Below the pieces are notes generated by a model. That model did not search any database, was not told the origin of the DNA, and saw nothing but the letters and a program-made list of their open reading frames with translations. The translations under genes and the position numbers were made by a program. This document shows positions 23,501 through 36,807 of a DNA stretch of 64,000 nt, in pieces. Each line of letters begins with the position of its first letter. Within the stretch, counting starts at the first letter, position 1. The stretch is from Lingula anatina (lineage: Eukaryota; Brachiopoda; Lingulata; Lingulida; Lingulidae), in the NCBI RefSeq assembly GCF_001039355.2, contig NW_019774770.1:1-64000 (forward strand), given 5' to 3'.

Positions 23501-26500
23501 ACAATTTTGTAGAAAGCGTAGCCTTTCATGCAAGTCATCATTATTCAATGCAGCAGCCCCCATAATCACATCCGAGTGCCCTACAAAGGAAACAAATACA
23601 GCCTATTGTTATATATGTTGGAATGACATCCATTAAATACACTCACTACCTTTAGGATAAAGTTTTACTGATTTACTGATGTACTGGCATCAGCGTTTAA
23701 AAAACTGGTATACGAGAATATATATAGTTGTCTACAATAGTAATGAACTGTTTTCTTCAGGTTAAGTCCATTGAATAAGTCACTTCTATAAAGAATACTT
23801 TTTCTGAATGGTAATAAAAAGAATATTAAGTTCTTGGGTTCTTTTTTCTCACAACATGAATAATCTCTTGAACTACCCAGAGGAAGCAAACATGTACCTC
23901 ACCATTCATGTACTTGGTCAGAGAATGCATTACAATGTCTGCTCCAAGATCCAGCGGTCTCTGTGATAAATACATTAAACCATGCTATTAGTGTTGAATG
24001 TTAATTTTTCAAACAAAAGCACAATTTAACACTTAACTAATTTTTTAATAAATGACAAGAAATGTGCTCATACACTGGTACATCATGGTCAATAACTAAT
24101 GTTCAGTTTTTGAAACTGAATGCTGTCCATTCAATTGAACCAAAACCAGTTTTAATTTCAATTCAACTATCAATTCACCTCTTTCTTTACTGTTTACTTA
24201 TAAATAATTTTATATTATTTGGGACTTGCCTGGAAGTAAGATGACGTAAAAGTGCTATCTACAGCCACAAAAACATCTTTCTGTTTATGTGCTATATCAC
24301 ACACTTCTTTGATATCCACCAGCTTCAGAGTGGGGTTGGTGGGAGTTTCTATCCAGATCATCTGAAACCATCCAGATATATACTTGTTATAGTGCTAGGC
24401 AAAAGAATTTATCCAGAATACTCAATAGGTTATACTTTGAATGATGTGCATTTTAGTTGTGAAGGTTGAGCCACTTAGGTATGTATATCTTGTTTTAACT
24501 GTTTTAACTGATAGAAACATTAATATTCAAGTGTTTTTTTATATATTAAAATTTTTTTTCTGTCACATCATGTGTTCTATTTGACTATATTTTAGTCAGT
24601 CATGCAAATATAAAAATAGCACAGTGAAAGGGATAAAAAAAGTTTAACTATCTTATGGTTTTACCCATTTTTTTTTTCAATTTTGATATTATCCAAAAAT
24701 AATGTATAAAAGTACCCTGTGCTACCCATGATAAATTTTATACTCTGTGACTCTAATAGCATAGAATGTGTTATACAATAACTTAATTTTCAAGTCATGC
24801 ACCTACTAGTCCTCTACTGCCATGCAAAGCTATTAAGATGTCAGATGTCAAGTACTCTTTTTACTCTTTACATCTTTTAATATATACATAAAATGCTTTA
24901 GGTATCACACAGTGGTACACAAACACAGACCTTTGTGTTTGGTTTCATTGCTTTGGCCACGTTAGCTGAATCCGTACAATCCACAAAAGAGGTCTCTAGG
25001 TTCAGTCGTTTGGCTACCTTATTGAAGTAGCGGTTAGTGCCTGAATTACAATTAGTAATTTAGTATGCAGTACCTTTTCAAAGTGTTTAAACAGAATTTT
25101 CTTGATTTTCTCAAACATGAATTCAGTAATACTCATTGGTGTAATCACTTAAAATTTTTTAATGTGTACTGATTTTCTCTTCTGTTTATGGTAAAAAAAT
25201 ATCATTTTTTATACCTCCATACAAGTCATCCATGCTAATGATATGATCCCCTGCATTTAGCATGTGGGTGATAGCTGTGGTGGCTGCCAAACCAGAGGCA
25301 AAACATAAACCTGAAATACAGAATAAAAATTTAAATCCATACCAAAACAGAAGCCCTCACGATATATAACTGAAACAATTTTTTTTAATCTTTAAAGAAA
25401 CAATCTGAGGCAAATTAACACTGGCTTCATACCAAATGACACTACAACTCTACATAAACCTTTAATTCATGACAAATCAATTCAACCAGACATCAACTAC
25501 AAAACTGTGCACAAACAGCATGCTCAAAACTTACAATGTTTTGCATTTTCAAGGGAAGCAATGCACTTCTCAAGAACATTGCGTGTTGGATTGCCACTAC
25601 GGCCATATTCAAAACCCTAGAAATATTACAAAAGCAAACATAAACCCTCTGCCAGATAACTCTAAATGTGTATTCCAGCTGAAATATGCTTTACTATAAC
25701 ATTATAACACATATTGGTCTACTAAATGTTTAATAACATCTACTACAAATTTTTAATGTAAACTCTCCATAATGGATACAGGATGCCATGAGATATGATA
25801 AATCAGATGGCATGCAGGCATTTCAAGAGATTCAAATAAACCATATAATTTTTGTCCATCTCTTTTCTAGGATGCACAGTATCAAATAAGGATATCGATA
25901 TATTACATAACTTTCATGATTTTTTAACATGAAAAATGATTCTGAAATGATGAAAAGACAAAATTGGGTCTTGCATCATCCTTCTCTAAGTGGTATGACC
26001 TTAGAATGTCATGATACCATGCTCAGATATCCTGGCAACCAGCAGATTTATTAAAATGCTCAGCTACCTCTTACATCAATATAAAAGTTATTTTAAATGG
26101 CAACAAATATAAAAATGCTGTTACACAATGGAAGAACTACACCATATTGAGAGCACACCATACTTGTATATTTTCCAACATTTATTCAAACTTAAGATCC
26201 CTAGTGCAAAATGGAGGCATGTGGTTTTATGAATTGTTTATGAAATAATATGTCAATCTTAATAGCTATGCTGTACAAAGAATATTACCATATTATATAC
26301 TAGATGTACTTGTATGAAAATTATATATGAATATAAATGACACCAAAATAAAAACTTTTTAGTGAGTCTACTGACCATCCCATAATATTACATTAGATCC
26401 TGGACCAATGATTCAGCAAATTTGGTATGCTATTTACTTGATAATGGATAATGAAACAGCAATTTCTGAGGCATAAGGTGTTTTAATGTTCACTCCAGCA

Positions 26501-28436
26501 GTTCATCATTTACATATAATTATTATCATTTACATTCTACAATTCACCACAAATTTCTTCCATTGGTCAGATGAAGTGATGTTTTGTTACCCTCTTCATA
26601 AACTGCATCTGCTCATGCAGAAGCACTGAATTGGATAATAGGAAAAACTAATGTAAATTGTTTGTGAGATGTGCAAAAGGTGCATAAAGACACAATTCTG
26701 TGATTATACAATATACATTATTATTTCTTGCCTAGCTATTACATCAAAATGTTCACACCTACTAGTACATGTAATTCTGTTTGTGTAGGTAAAGATAAAG
26801 GTTTAGCTTCATGCATGTAGCCTGGTGTCCTTGATCAGCCAGCTTTAAAATTTTATGCCTGGTCTTTATGGATCTGTTAAATATTACAATGATTTCAACT
26901 CCCTCGGGAGCATTCAATCCAAGCAAGCCAATATGCCCTGTGCAGAATTATCATCCATGTTACCAGCACTGCCATAACCATGCAGGTCTTTACCTCTCTG
27001 CTTTAGCAAAGAGACAGTGGGTACAGTCTTTGGTATGACCCAGCCATGGGAAATGAACCAATGATTTCAAAAACTGGTAGAGCCATCCAAAAATTGACCC
27101 CTGGTTTATTTCATTGGGAAGCAAACAAAGGGTGATTTCCCAACAAAAACAAATCTCTTCAATATCTCTCATATGAAAAAATTTTAATTTCAAGCTTCTG
27201 AAAATTTTTATCTGCTGGCATAAACAGTCAGTGAATTCCATCACTCTGGCTCTTGTCAGCTGTCTTGTACTTTCACTCTGTATATGCATACTATCAGAAT
27301 ATATTTAAAAATAGATTAAAAAATAAGAAAAAAAGTCCTTGCCATACAAGTTTTTTAATGTAACTTAAAGTAATCTTGGGAGTGAACATCTGAAATATAC
27401 CATGTGGCAGTGTTCTAGGCCCCTGACACACACACTTACACATACACACACACACACACAGGGAGTCATGAACACAGTCATTCCTAAGAAATGTTTAGCT
27501 GCACACATAGAACAGAACCATATATGGGCTTTGACATTCAACTGACTTTATGTAGAGTTAGATGTACTATGCGAATTAGCATCTGGAAGATCATAGAATT
27601 TAAAAACCTGACCCAAAGGCTGTACCATGATATAAGGATCAGTAGCTGATAGCCTACATATTGAATTTGCTTACATGTACATGATGCAAGAGGCACCTCA
27701 GGTCATGATGCACTGTTAGGCACTAGCTTGAGGCAAATTGCCCACCAAAAAAGGCACCGGACTGGTAAATAATAATAATCAAATGCCATAAAACACTAGC
27801 CCACTTTAAGACCCTGATTGCCCAAAAGGTTAGTAGTATATAAAGTTTTTGGTACAGATTGTTGATGCTGTGTTTTAATGTATCTGTTTATTTTTTGTGT
27901 ACCTGTAACTGCATAGTGGTGACCTACAGGTAGCTTAAAGACTAAGGCACTGACTTAAAAATTGACAAACATTACATTTTGCTTATTTTAATGACTCTGT
28001 AGGCAGGGAGGGATAACTACAGTACCCAACCAACTAATACTACAATGCAGGCTTACACCTTTCCCCCAAAGTACTGAGTAATTGAGATCTATAGTACAGT
28101 ATCAGCGGACGTGAAATTAATTCACGAATGCAGTTATATACCTAACCCGCTGTTATACATGCAGCTTCCATACGGTGATTTCAAAGAGGGTGCAAGTTGT
28201 AAAATTTCAAGTGACAACAAATCATTCCCTGATACAAGGCGCCTACCAATGTGACAAGTGATAGCAATGTAAACATTGACGCGTGGCCTTACCGCGTGTT
28301 TTCCAGGTGCACTTTGCTTGAATGTTGCAGCTAAAGAAATCGGTGGCACGACAGCCATTGAATTCCACTGCTCTGGCTCCTGTCCCTCGTGGATCGCATC
28401 AGTCGCAAAATGTGGAAACGTGGTTGTCCCTTCCAT
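20545..28436 (-). CDS. CTH: Cystathionine gamma-lyase, 12 coding exons, 391 aa
   Basis: This PLP enzyme splits cystathionine into cysteine, 2-oxobutyrate and ammonia, the last step of transsulfuration, and makes H2S; it is cytosolic. Coding exons in transcript order: 28293-28436, 25535-25616, 25215-25310, 24931-25040, 24230-24361, 23903-23960, 23503-23580, 22354-22506, 21929-22050, 21729-21781, 21325-21463, 20545-20553. Phases close exactly. Motifs: NSMAVVPPISLAATFKQ at the N terminus, FEYGRSGNPTRN (50-61, phosphate-contacting Tyr and Arg), CFASGLAATTAI (78-89), DDLYGGTNRYF (103-113), and the PLP Schiff-base lysine K204 in HSLTKYMNG. Near the C terminus come VPSPFDCYLVNRGLKTLHLR, then LFTLAESLGGFES and SLIRLSVGIEDLED. 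Human CTH is about 405 residues, so length fits. The intron after exon 5 uses a GC donor. The last exon codes only two residues before the stop. Cystathionine gamma-synthase is the main alternative, but the animal N terminus favours CTH. Confidence 0.96.
20617..21050. repeat. 120-bp direct duplication flanking an N, inside the last CTH intron
   Basis: The sequence at 20617-20736 recurs almost unchanged at 20931-21050 (offset 314). The first copy runs straight into the N at 20737. Such a pattern is typical of unmerged contig overlaps, although a real duplication is possible. The 190 bases between copies are unusually GC-rich. Confidence 0.8.
20843..20930. repeat. CATCGG hexamer repeat and perfect 28-bp palindrome
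   Basis: A GC-rich run with about four CATCGG units and GCCGGC blocks (about 20840-20880) precedes an inverted repeat at 20903-20930. The arms are ATGTACAGACACA and TGTGTCTGTACAT around a two-base TC centre. A short minus-strand frame reading Pro-Met repeats is only the hexamer in translation. Confidence 0.8.
25617..28292 (-). other. CTH intron 1 (2.7 kb)
   Basis: This is the largest CTH intron, between the first coding exon and the phosphate-binding exon. It is AT-rich and holds a (CA)n tract near 27427-27461. No exon or transposon coding sequence was recognised. A 99-codon minus-strand ORF at 26990-27289 has no splice context or recognisable family. Confidence 0.6.
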
Positions 28437-28918
28437 GCCGGTTCTCGAGACGCATTAAAATGCTCACTGGATTTGTTACTGTGGTTGCCGGAGCTTTATA
28501 GTCAAGGTTAAGGCTAGGATCGAAAGGAAAACAAGTGGCACACACCATTTTCATAAAAAGATATATACATTGAATGAAAACATTTAACTGTTTTATAAAC
28601 AAAAATACGTGTTTTTACTCCATTCTTATTTATTTTACGTTATGTTATGTTACATTTAACATTTGTTTGATATTTGACTAAAAGTTTATGATTCTGCAAA
28701 TCACCCCTTTCGCTTCTCGTAGAGACACACCTCCGGAAAAGCTCCGGAATCTGACATCGGATTAATTCTTTAAAAAAATTAATGTCATGCTTGAGAAAAG
28801 AAGAAACGTCTAACTTATATTTATCTATATTTGTGACGATATCGATCATCTGAGAAACACGAAATACTGTTTTATATCTTACGTTGATTGAAAACAAAGT
28901 CACGTGACCAAAAGTGAC
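28437..28918. promoter_or_regulatory. Shared promoter between CTH and ANKRD13C with a GTCACGTGAC site
   Basis: The divergent start codons are 482 bases apart. The palindrome GTCACGTGAC at 28899-28908 is a full E-box matching the CLEAR/M-box type sites bound by the TFEB/MITF/USF bHLH-zip families. It lies about ten bases upstream of the ANKRD13C ATG, so it is in or next to its 5' UTR. No TATA box is evident. Binding is inferred from the motif alone. Confidence 0.5.
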
Positions 28919-31900
28919 ATGATGGCGGAGGAGGAGAGATTCCTTCTTCACGAATCTGTATTTCATGATGATATTAGACGAGTTGCACAACTCTTACGGA
29001 GTCATGATATTGCACAGAGAGATCACCATGGTAAGTGAAATCTTGGAATATATTGAAATTTTGAACAAGTTTGTCAAATGTTACTTCATTGAGTTATTAT
29101 TTTGGTTGAGTGTAAATTCAATGGCAATGTGGCAACGGAGTACAGTGGTGGTTCAGACAGAAAGTTGCAGTTCAATCGATTTGAATGATTACAATCGAGC
29201 GTATATATATTGATTCGATAGTCGACAAATCAAACCATGCTGCATTGAAAATCGTTGTACTGAATGCTTAAGGACCCGTGTGTTTGCCTTATATTTTATC
29301 GTGATTGTGACTGCTACATATACATTACTAAAGTAAATCTACCCCATTTACATTGTACAAAGTAGCGTGATTATTGCCATGCTTTAGTATTCCTATTAAC
29401 ATTTTCTTATACGTAGTGTATGAGCTTACACATGGAAAATATGTGAAGTAACTGTAAAATTATGACTAACTACTGCTATTGTGGGTGCTCTCATATCTTC
29501 AACTTAATGTCCCTCTCACCTCCATAAGTCGCAGGCTGCAAACCCACCACTTTTTGCAATCAGACTGTACTGCGCAATACAGCCCAACACAGTGCAATTC
29601 ACTTGACAAAACAATTCAGTTGCAAGTAAACACAAGAAATGGTCATTCCTAACAAGATAGGGGTTATATAAAAGCAAAATATATAACAAGGAAATTAAGT
29701 GACATTGATGTAACTTAACAAATCGGCACAACCTGTTTGTCGTCAGGTCACTCACCATGTTGGAAAATGGCTCTTCTTGGCAATAATAGACAATAACATA
29801 CAAAATTGATTGGTTTTGTGCACTATCATCTTTAAATCTTTAAATGATTATTATTTTAATATACATGTTTAAACTGCTAAAGGTTGTCTACATTATATAT
29901 CAGCTTTAGCTGACTTGTTACTTGATTTTGTGAGAAAAATGCGTTTAGAATAATAATAATAATAATTATTATTATCATGTTAGTCAGAAATGAGCATTTG
30001 CTGAATACAGGAAAACTACTCTGCTATTGATTTTTGATCGCATGGTTACTGTCAAGTGTTTGATTTATTGTTAATTGAATTTTGCTTATGAAACAAATTC
30101 TATAACTGGCCTACATCAGTGCACTTGAAGCATACCAGCTTCCAATTCCTGTGACCTGACCCAATCCTCTCCTTGGAGTTCCCTGAAAAGTGCACAAACA
30201 CAGAGAGCACCCCTAATTTATTTCTGTTATGCAGCTTGCCTTTAGTGTTAATTGAAAATATGGTTCTAACCTAGTTGATGGATATCCTTGTTTCAGACAA
30301 GCTGGGTTGTATGGTTATCACATTGAAATAATATCCTAGTTATGTAACATACTGGCATTAGTATTCTTGTGGCTTTGTATTTTGTATAACTGGAGTAAAA
30401 TTGTCATTAATGTCAAAACATTTACAATTAAATAAATAACAAAAAATCATATTTTCAATAAAGGTAATTAACAAGTTTTTATCACCTGATAGTTATTATT
30501 TATTTAAACAAACTTTTTTGGGGGGACTAGCTTTGATGTTGAAAATACTTATTTATGGATCAGGTGATAATTTGAGCTATTACTATTACTTTAAAGTCAC
30601 ACTGGTAGTTCGCAGATTATGTCTATGAAAAGTCTTGATGAGAAGCACTTGAGGCAGTGTCTTAATATTAATCCCTTATACACTATGACTGAAAGTCTTA
30701 TGTACTTTGATATTATGTCAAAGTAAAGATTATGCAGTTTTAAAGTGCCAAGGAATGATTTTGCAGTGCAGTGTCATTCTGCACTTTTCTTAAAGTTAAT
30801 TTATACAAAATCAGTAGATCTTTTAACCCCAGAAGATACCATAGATTACAAATCAATGTTATATCAGGAGCAGTTAATAAACCCCCCCCAGGAGCAGTTA
30901 ATAAACCCCCCCCCCCACCTCCATACACACAAACACCTAATGTATACCTTCTGTTATCTTGTTCATGGTTGGTAATGGATTACAAAATGATTGCAAAGGG
31001 GGGATTTGCAATCAAGTGTCTGTCATGAAGTTAGGCATTTTAGCTGTTTCAGTTAAAACTAATGAAAGCACGGTTTTAATTTATAGTTGCAATAAACCTA
31101 TACCTTACACTTTACCGTTATTGCCAGAAACATTTTTTGTTATGTCAAGTATTCTAATCAGTTGGTTAAATGGAAAGCAGAGCATATGGGCATATAATGA
31201 GCCTTTGCTAATAAATTTGTTATCATTTTAATTACAAGGGAACTGATTAGATATACCACTGTCAAATTGTTAAAGTGTAAGGGAATTAGGATAGACATAG
31301 GTATTGATCTTTAATTCGTAAAGATTAATATGTATGTAAGTAGCTAACAAAGAAACTATTAAAAAAGGTATGAAGATTATTTATTTCTTGAGGGTATTTA
31401 AGAGTGGTTAAGCTGTATAATATTGTATTTGCCTTTCTGGTGTCAACAAATGATTAGAAACATTTTCTGAAATTTTACAGGTAACACGCCTTTGCATTTG
31501 GCAGTGATGATGGGACACAAAGGTGAGTCTGAATAAATTCTACTTTTCTAAAGTAATTTTATAACCTACACAATGTTTTTTCCTGTATGCACACACTGTT
31601 GGAATACAAAGTAGCAAGTATTATTGTTATTGACTGTGTGTTCATCATCAATATGTTACATAAATTTACAATAGAGGTATGATTTGTGTTCCCTTAGGCA
31701 CTTAACATTAGTGACGCTGTTTTCCAACTATGTCTGCATTCAAAAACACATACTGAAGTGAAGAACAAACATTTTTCCATCATCTCTGCCTTTGATGTAC
31801 CTATACTTCCCTTGTATGCTGGGTACACTGAAAGTTGTGGGAAAATTTCAGGGTGTCTGATAATAAGACAAAAGTTTTCATTGATATTTTTAGATTAACT

Positions 31901-32840
31901 ATTTACCATTCCACCATTGATCCTTATGTTAATAAAAAGTAGGAGTTTTTTAAGGCAAACCTTTAACCAGACCTAATAATCAGCATTGATTTTAGACATT
32001 TAGCAGGGAAGTGGTTGTTTACTGATTTGTCTACCCACATCAGCTCTGTAGATGTAATCCTCAGAAATTTATAATTAGAAAAAAAGTAATTAATTTCTTA
32101 TCTTCTGTGCAACAGAGATATACAACAGAGATACCTCAGAATTATAAAAACAATGACTTTGATCACTTCACACACGGCAGTTAGATAAAATTGGCATGAA
32201 TATATTTCTGTAGTTTAATATTGATTTCCTGTTGAGTTTTGTTAAACTTCCCCTGAAATAATCAATGACCGCATAGTGCTTATGTCAGCACCCGTTTTAT
32301 AATTGAAGTGTTAATACACTCCAAAAAAGAGAGCTATACATGTCTTTTTTTTTCATTAATGAGTTTTCAGTACTTTCTTCTTATACCCAACACCTTCCTG
32401 TCCTTTGTGAATTATTAAGAATATGAATTTCAGATATTTGGTTTTTTTCTCCATGGTCCATGCTGAATCTGCAGTTAATATGGAGCAGTGACAAACATTG
32501 CTTAAAGATATATACAGTAACAAGTTTGTGCCGATTCAAATTAGCTTCTGTATGTGCATGGATTTGCACATGCAGGCTAGATCCTTGCATAAATATGTTG
32601 TATAAAGAAAGTAAATAGGAAATGTAATCAAAGCTGTATTTAAGACACTTAAGTCCCCTTGCACACCTGTACATGTACATGCTCAAGTATTTAACAAATG
32701 TAATATAACACCAAAGAAGTAAGTATGCAGCCAGGTAGTGTAGCTACAATAAAGACATGATGGTATTTTATCATAAACTTCCTGAAGAGTATCCCCATAG
32801 CAGCTGTAAAAGATGACTAGATTTTCATGCAAGACAGAAA

Positions 32841-32871
<31 letters not shown>

Positions 32872-35800
32872 AATCAAACAAACAAATAAAGAACATACTA
32901 GTACTGATTAAATTTGGTGGGAGGGGGGGGGGGTATTTTTCGCTGACAAACCAACCTTTGATCTTCCTTTCCTGACCTTCACCATAAGTTTTTGACACCC
33001 TGAGAAAATCAAGTCTTAGCACATGCTAAGTGATTTTTTTTCAAATTCCACCATCCCCTCTGCATGATTTAAAACTGTGTCAGTATAGGTGACGGGTGCT
33101 GAGGTTCGTAAGGACAGGCTAAGTTTGATTATTTTTTGTGACCTTGATTTATGGCAACTACTGTAATCAAAAAGTGTTGTTTTAGACAAGTTCAACAAAA
33201 AGTGGTTTATGCACTTAATGTGTGTTTATATCCTATGCTTAATTACTTTAAGTTGTTAACATCATTATTGTTAATGGGGCCTGTTGAATATCAGAGGTTT
33301 TATATCTTTTTAAAGGTTTTCAAAGATTTTATAAATTTTTGAAGGTTTTAACTGACATAGTATTTAAATTCTTTTCAGCATGCATGCATACTTTGATATT
33401 TTTTTAATATTCATGTTTATAATGATCAGTTGGATTTTTCTGATTTGAAATTTATTTATTTTATTTTTCAGAATGTGTTCATCTACTTCTCGCCCATGGA
33501 GCTCCCGTCAAGGTAAAAAATGCTCTTGGCTGGAGTCCCTTGGCAGAATCTGTAAGCTATGGAGACAGACAAATAAGTAAGTGATAAATCATCAAGGTAC
33601 ATATGAGAGAACACACTGTAGAATATAATGTCTTGTTTCAAGCATATTTTTGCCTAGCACCCATATCAGCATATCAAAATATTGAAAGCCCTTAGTCAAT
33701 GAAAAATATATTATATATTGTCTTCTTACTGTGACGTCTAATTGCATTGTGTTTATCCATTGGAAAGTAAATTTTATGCTGGTATCATTTATAAGAAAAA
33801 CGTGTAATGCAGGTTTTTTCTCTTGATGGCAAACCATTACACAAGTTTTGAAAAACAAGGTTGCATGTTATCTTGTAATAAGAGTTATCTTGCCTGTGGT
33901 TGGTAGTTCATAGTTCAGGTTCAAGTGTGTGTATGTGTTATTAGTTTGAAAAACCTTTCTAAGATGTTCAAACCAATTTTTTGTCACAGATGATCTGATG
34001 AATTGTACAATATTTGTGGTGAGCAGATGTTAAAAGCTGTTACTTAGAAAGCCATTTGTGCTATTTAATGGCTTCTGTATTTCTGAATCTTACTAGGTTT
34101 TTTCACTTATTATCTAGTAGTAAATTGAAAATATTGGTATCTCTATCGAAAACAGGTGGTAAGATTTTAAGTTGCCCAGAAAATACTTTCAAATAAAATT
34201 ATTTGTTAAATATTATATCAACAAGAATTTTTTCTTTTGCAGTTTTGATTTTATTACGGAAGTTGAAACAACAGTCCAGAGAAGCGTTAGAGGAACGCAG
34301 ACCAGCCTTAGTCAGTGCTTTACATGAACTGGGTGATTTTTATCTAGAACTGAAATGGGACTTTCAGAGCTGGGGTAAAGAATCAATTTTTGAAAGTCTG
34401 GTCCTTCTTGCACTTCTGCTGTTAGTTAAATTAATTAATCAGCTATGTTGAGCATAGGGGGAAATGTTCAGGTGAAATTCTTAAATGAACTTATGTAATA
34501 GTCAGGCAGTGAAGGTTTCAGTCCCCCTGTATGAACCAATATAGTTTTATCACCAAAGGGCATCACTCGGTGTGAAAAGGGCCTTAGATTTAAAGCTTAT
34601 TATAAAGAGAATAAAATCAGGTCTCAAAACTTAACCAAATACTTCAGGTAAATACATATTTGCACAATATGAGTTAAAGGTGTCACAAGTTTGAGTAATG
34701 TTCTTGTGTCAGTTTAACAGTGGGTCACTAACTTTCTCTAGCTAATTGCCCCAAATGGTCAGTGAAAAATATTTTTTTTTAAACATTAAATTTATTTGTC
34801 TTGCATTTCAGTTCCACTAGTATCTAGAATTCTTCCATCTGATGTGTGCAGAATATGGAAAAGGGGACCAAATATACGGTATGATTTTTTATTTCCTTGA
34901 TGGCCCATTTTGTATGAGATTTTTGATTAATGGTTCAGTTGACCTTTGGAAAATGAGTCTAATATAATGAAATGAAGGATCAACAATGAATTTTCCCTAT
35001 TAAACCTTAAGATTTCGTTTTTGCTTTGATTCATTAGTCAATAATTTTTCTAAGTGATGGAATGGTTTTTAGGTCCCTACCAGATTGTGCTGGGTTTACC
35101 TTGGGCTAAAAATGATTACTTTAAAAAATGACACTTTTGTGCTAGTTTCTGATTGATTTGTTCATTAAGGGTTAGCCTGGGCCTAGGGCAGTACGTTTCA
35201 TGTACCTCAAATTGTTGGACGCAAATATTATATTTTGTGATAGACTGTTGTAAATTGCCACCTCTAAATGAAAGGATTTCCCAGGAAATTGCATATGCAC
35301 CAAAAAAAAAAGGCCCTGAGTTGCATAATTTTCAGATATAGTTCGTTTTGCAGATTATTGATTACTGAAAAGTGCATTAACAATAAGAATAACGATGCTG
35401 CTCAGTGAAATGAGATACCTCAAGAGGAAGTTGTTTTGATAATTGAGTAGGACTGGCATTTAGAAAGATTACTCAGTAATTCAATTGTGTTTTGGTGGTT
35501 TCAGAATGGACACTACTCTAGTGGATTTCAATGACATGAAATGGGAGAGAGGGGACATAAGTTTTATTTTTACTGGTGAAGCAAAACCTGCTAATTCACT
35601 GACTGTTCTAGACAACAAATTGCAAGTCTTTCAGAGTATACGATATGAGGTAACCTAGACAAATAGATGAAATATATTGAATGCCAAATTTGTATTTTTC
35701 TGATATTTTTTCATTTACTTAATTATTTGTTTTAGGTGATGATCATTTTTTGATAAGATGTGGTTTTCGATGAAAGATTGTTCACCTTTTGTGCATAACC

Positions 35801-36772
35801 ACACACCTTATGTTCAAGTCAGCAAAAATAAGTGTGTTAGAAATGTGATGGTAATATTTCTTCTCAGTCCTTAACAATGTAATGTGAGATGCAGTCTCCA
35901 TAACAAAAACCTACTGTGCCATGAATGATTCTTTCCAATTCTAATTACAGGAGTCAGACTTGGAATTGGAGGATGAGGTAGACATTTTGATGAGCAGCGA
36001 CATCATGGCCGCACAAATGTCCACAAAGAAAATCTCTTTCTCCAGAGCACAAAGAGGATGGTTCTTTCGAGAGGAAAGAAGTGTAAGGAAAACACACACA
36101 TTCATATGTGTGCGAGCAAACACATTCACATTTGCACTTACACGTGCATTCACATACGCACCTTTGAACCAGTATGTTGATGTGAATTGTTGATTAAAAT
36201 GTTTTATGTCTTATGCAACTTTCAGCATATCATAATCCTGAATGTAAGTTCCCAGAATAAAATGAACTTTGAGATATCTTTTAAGTAGATATTGTTTACC
36301 ATCTCATTTGAATATAAGGGACTGATTTCCTCAAAAAGAGTTGTACTGTCAATTTATAGAAATTTATGGCAATTTTTTGTACAGTTAGTAGTTTAGTAGT
36401 AAATATAGATTATGAAATATGAGTGCCTGATTATCCAGAAAATACACATTTCAGGAAATTGTGGGTTCATTCCAAGCTGATTTTTATACAGTCCATGGTT
36501 TGGCACTAGAATCCAGGAAGAGGTGAGATTAAAATATTTACTAAAGAAAATAGATCATCACAGCATGAATATGAATAAAAAAAGAAGAAAAAAACATGAA
36601 TATACTTTTGACCAAAGTTGTTGATCTTGAAGTGTACTTCATTTAATGAACATTGGCACATTTCCCTTTGGGTGCTACCATAAAGGATGTTGACTCTGTC
36701 AAGGCGAACGTTTGGATACTTCATTGCATTTTCCCTACAGTGATTCTATGGCCATAAATATGTATACTCTAG

Positions 36773-36807
<35 letters not shown>

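Noticed and set aside
28640..28990. 116-codon minus-strand ORF in the CTH/ANKRD13C promoter
   Set aside because: It is antisense to ANKRD13C exon 1 and lies upstream of the CTH ATG. No family resemblance.
30740..31231. Overlapping ORFs around the poly(C) blocks in ANKRD13C intron 1
   Set aside because: Low-complexity Gly/Pro/Leu frames arise from the AGCAGTTAATAAACCCC tandem pair.
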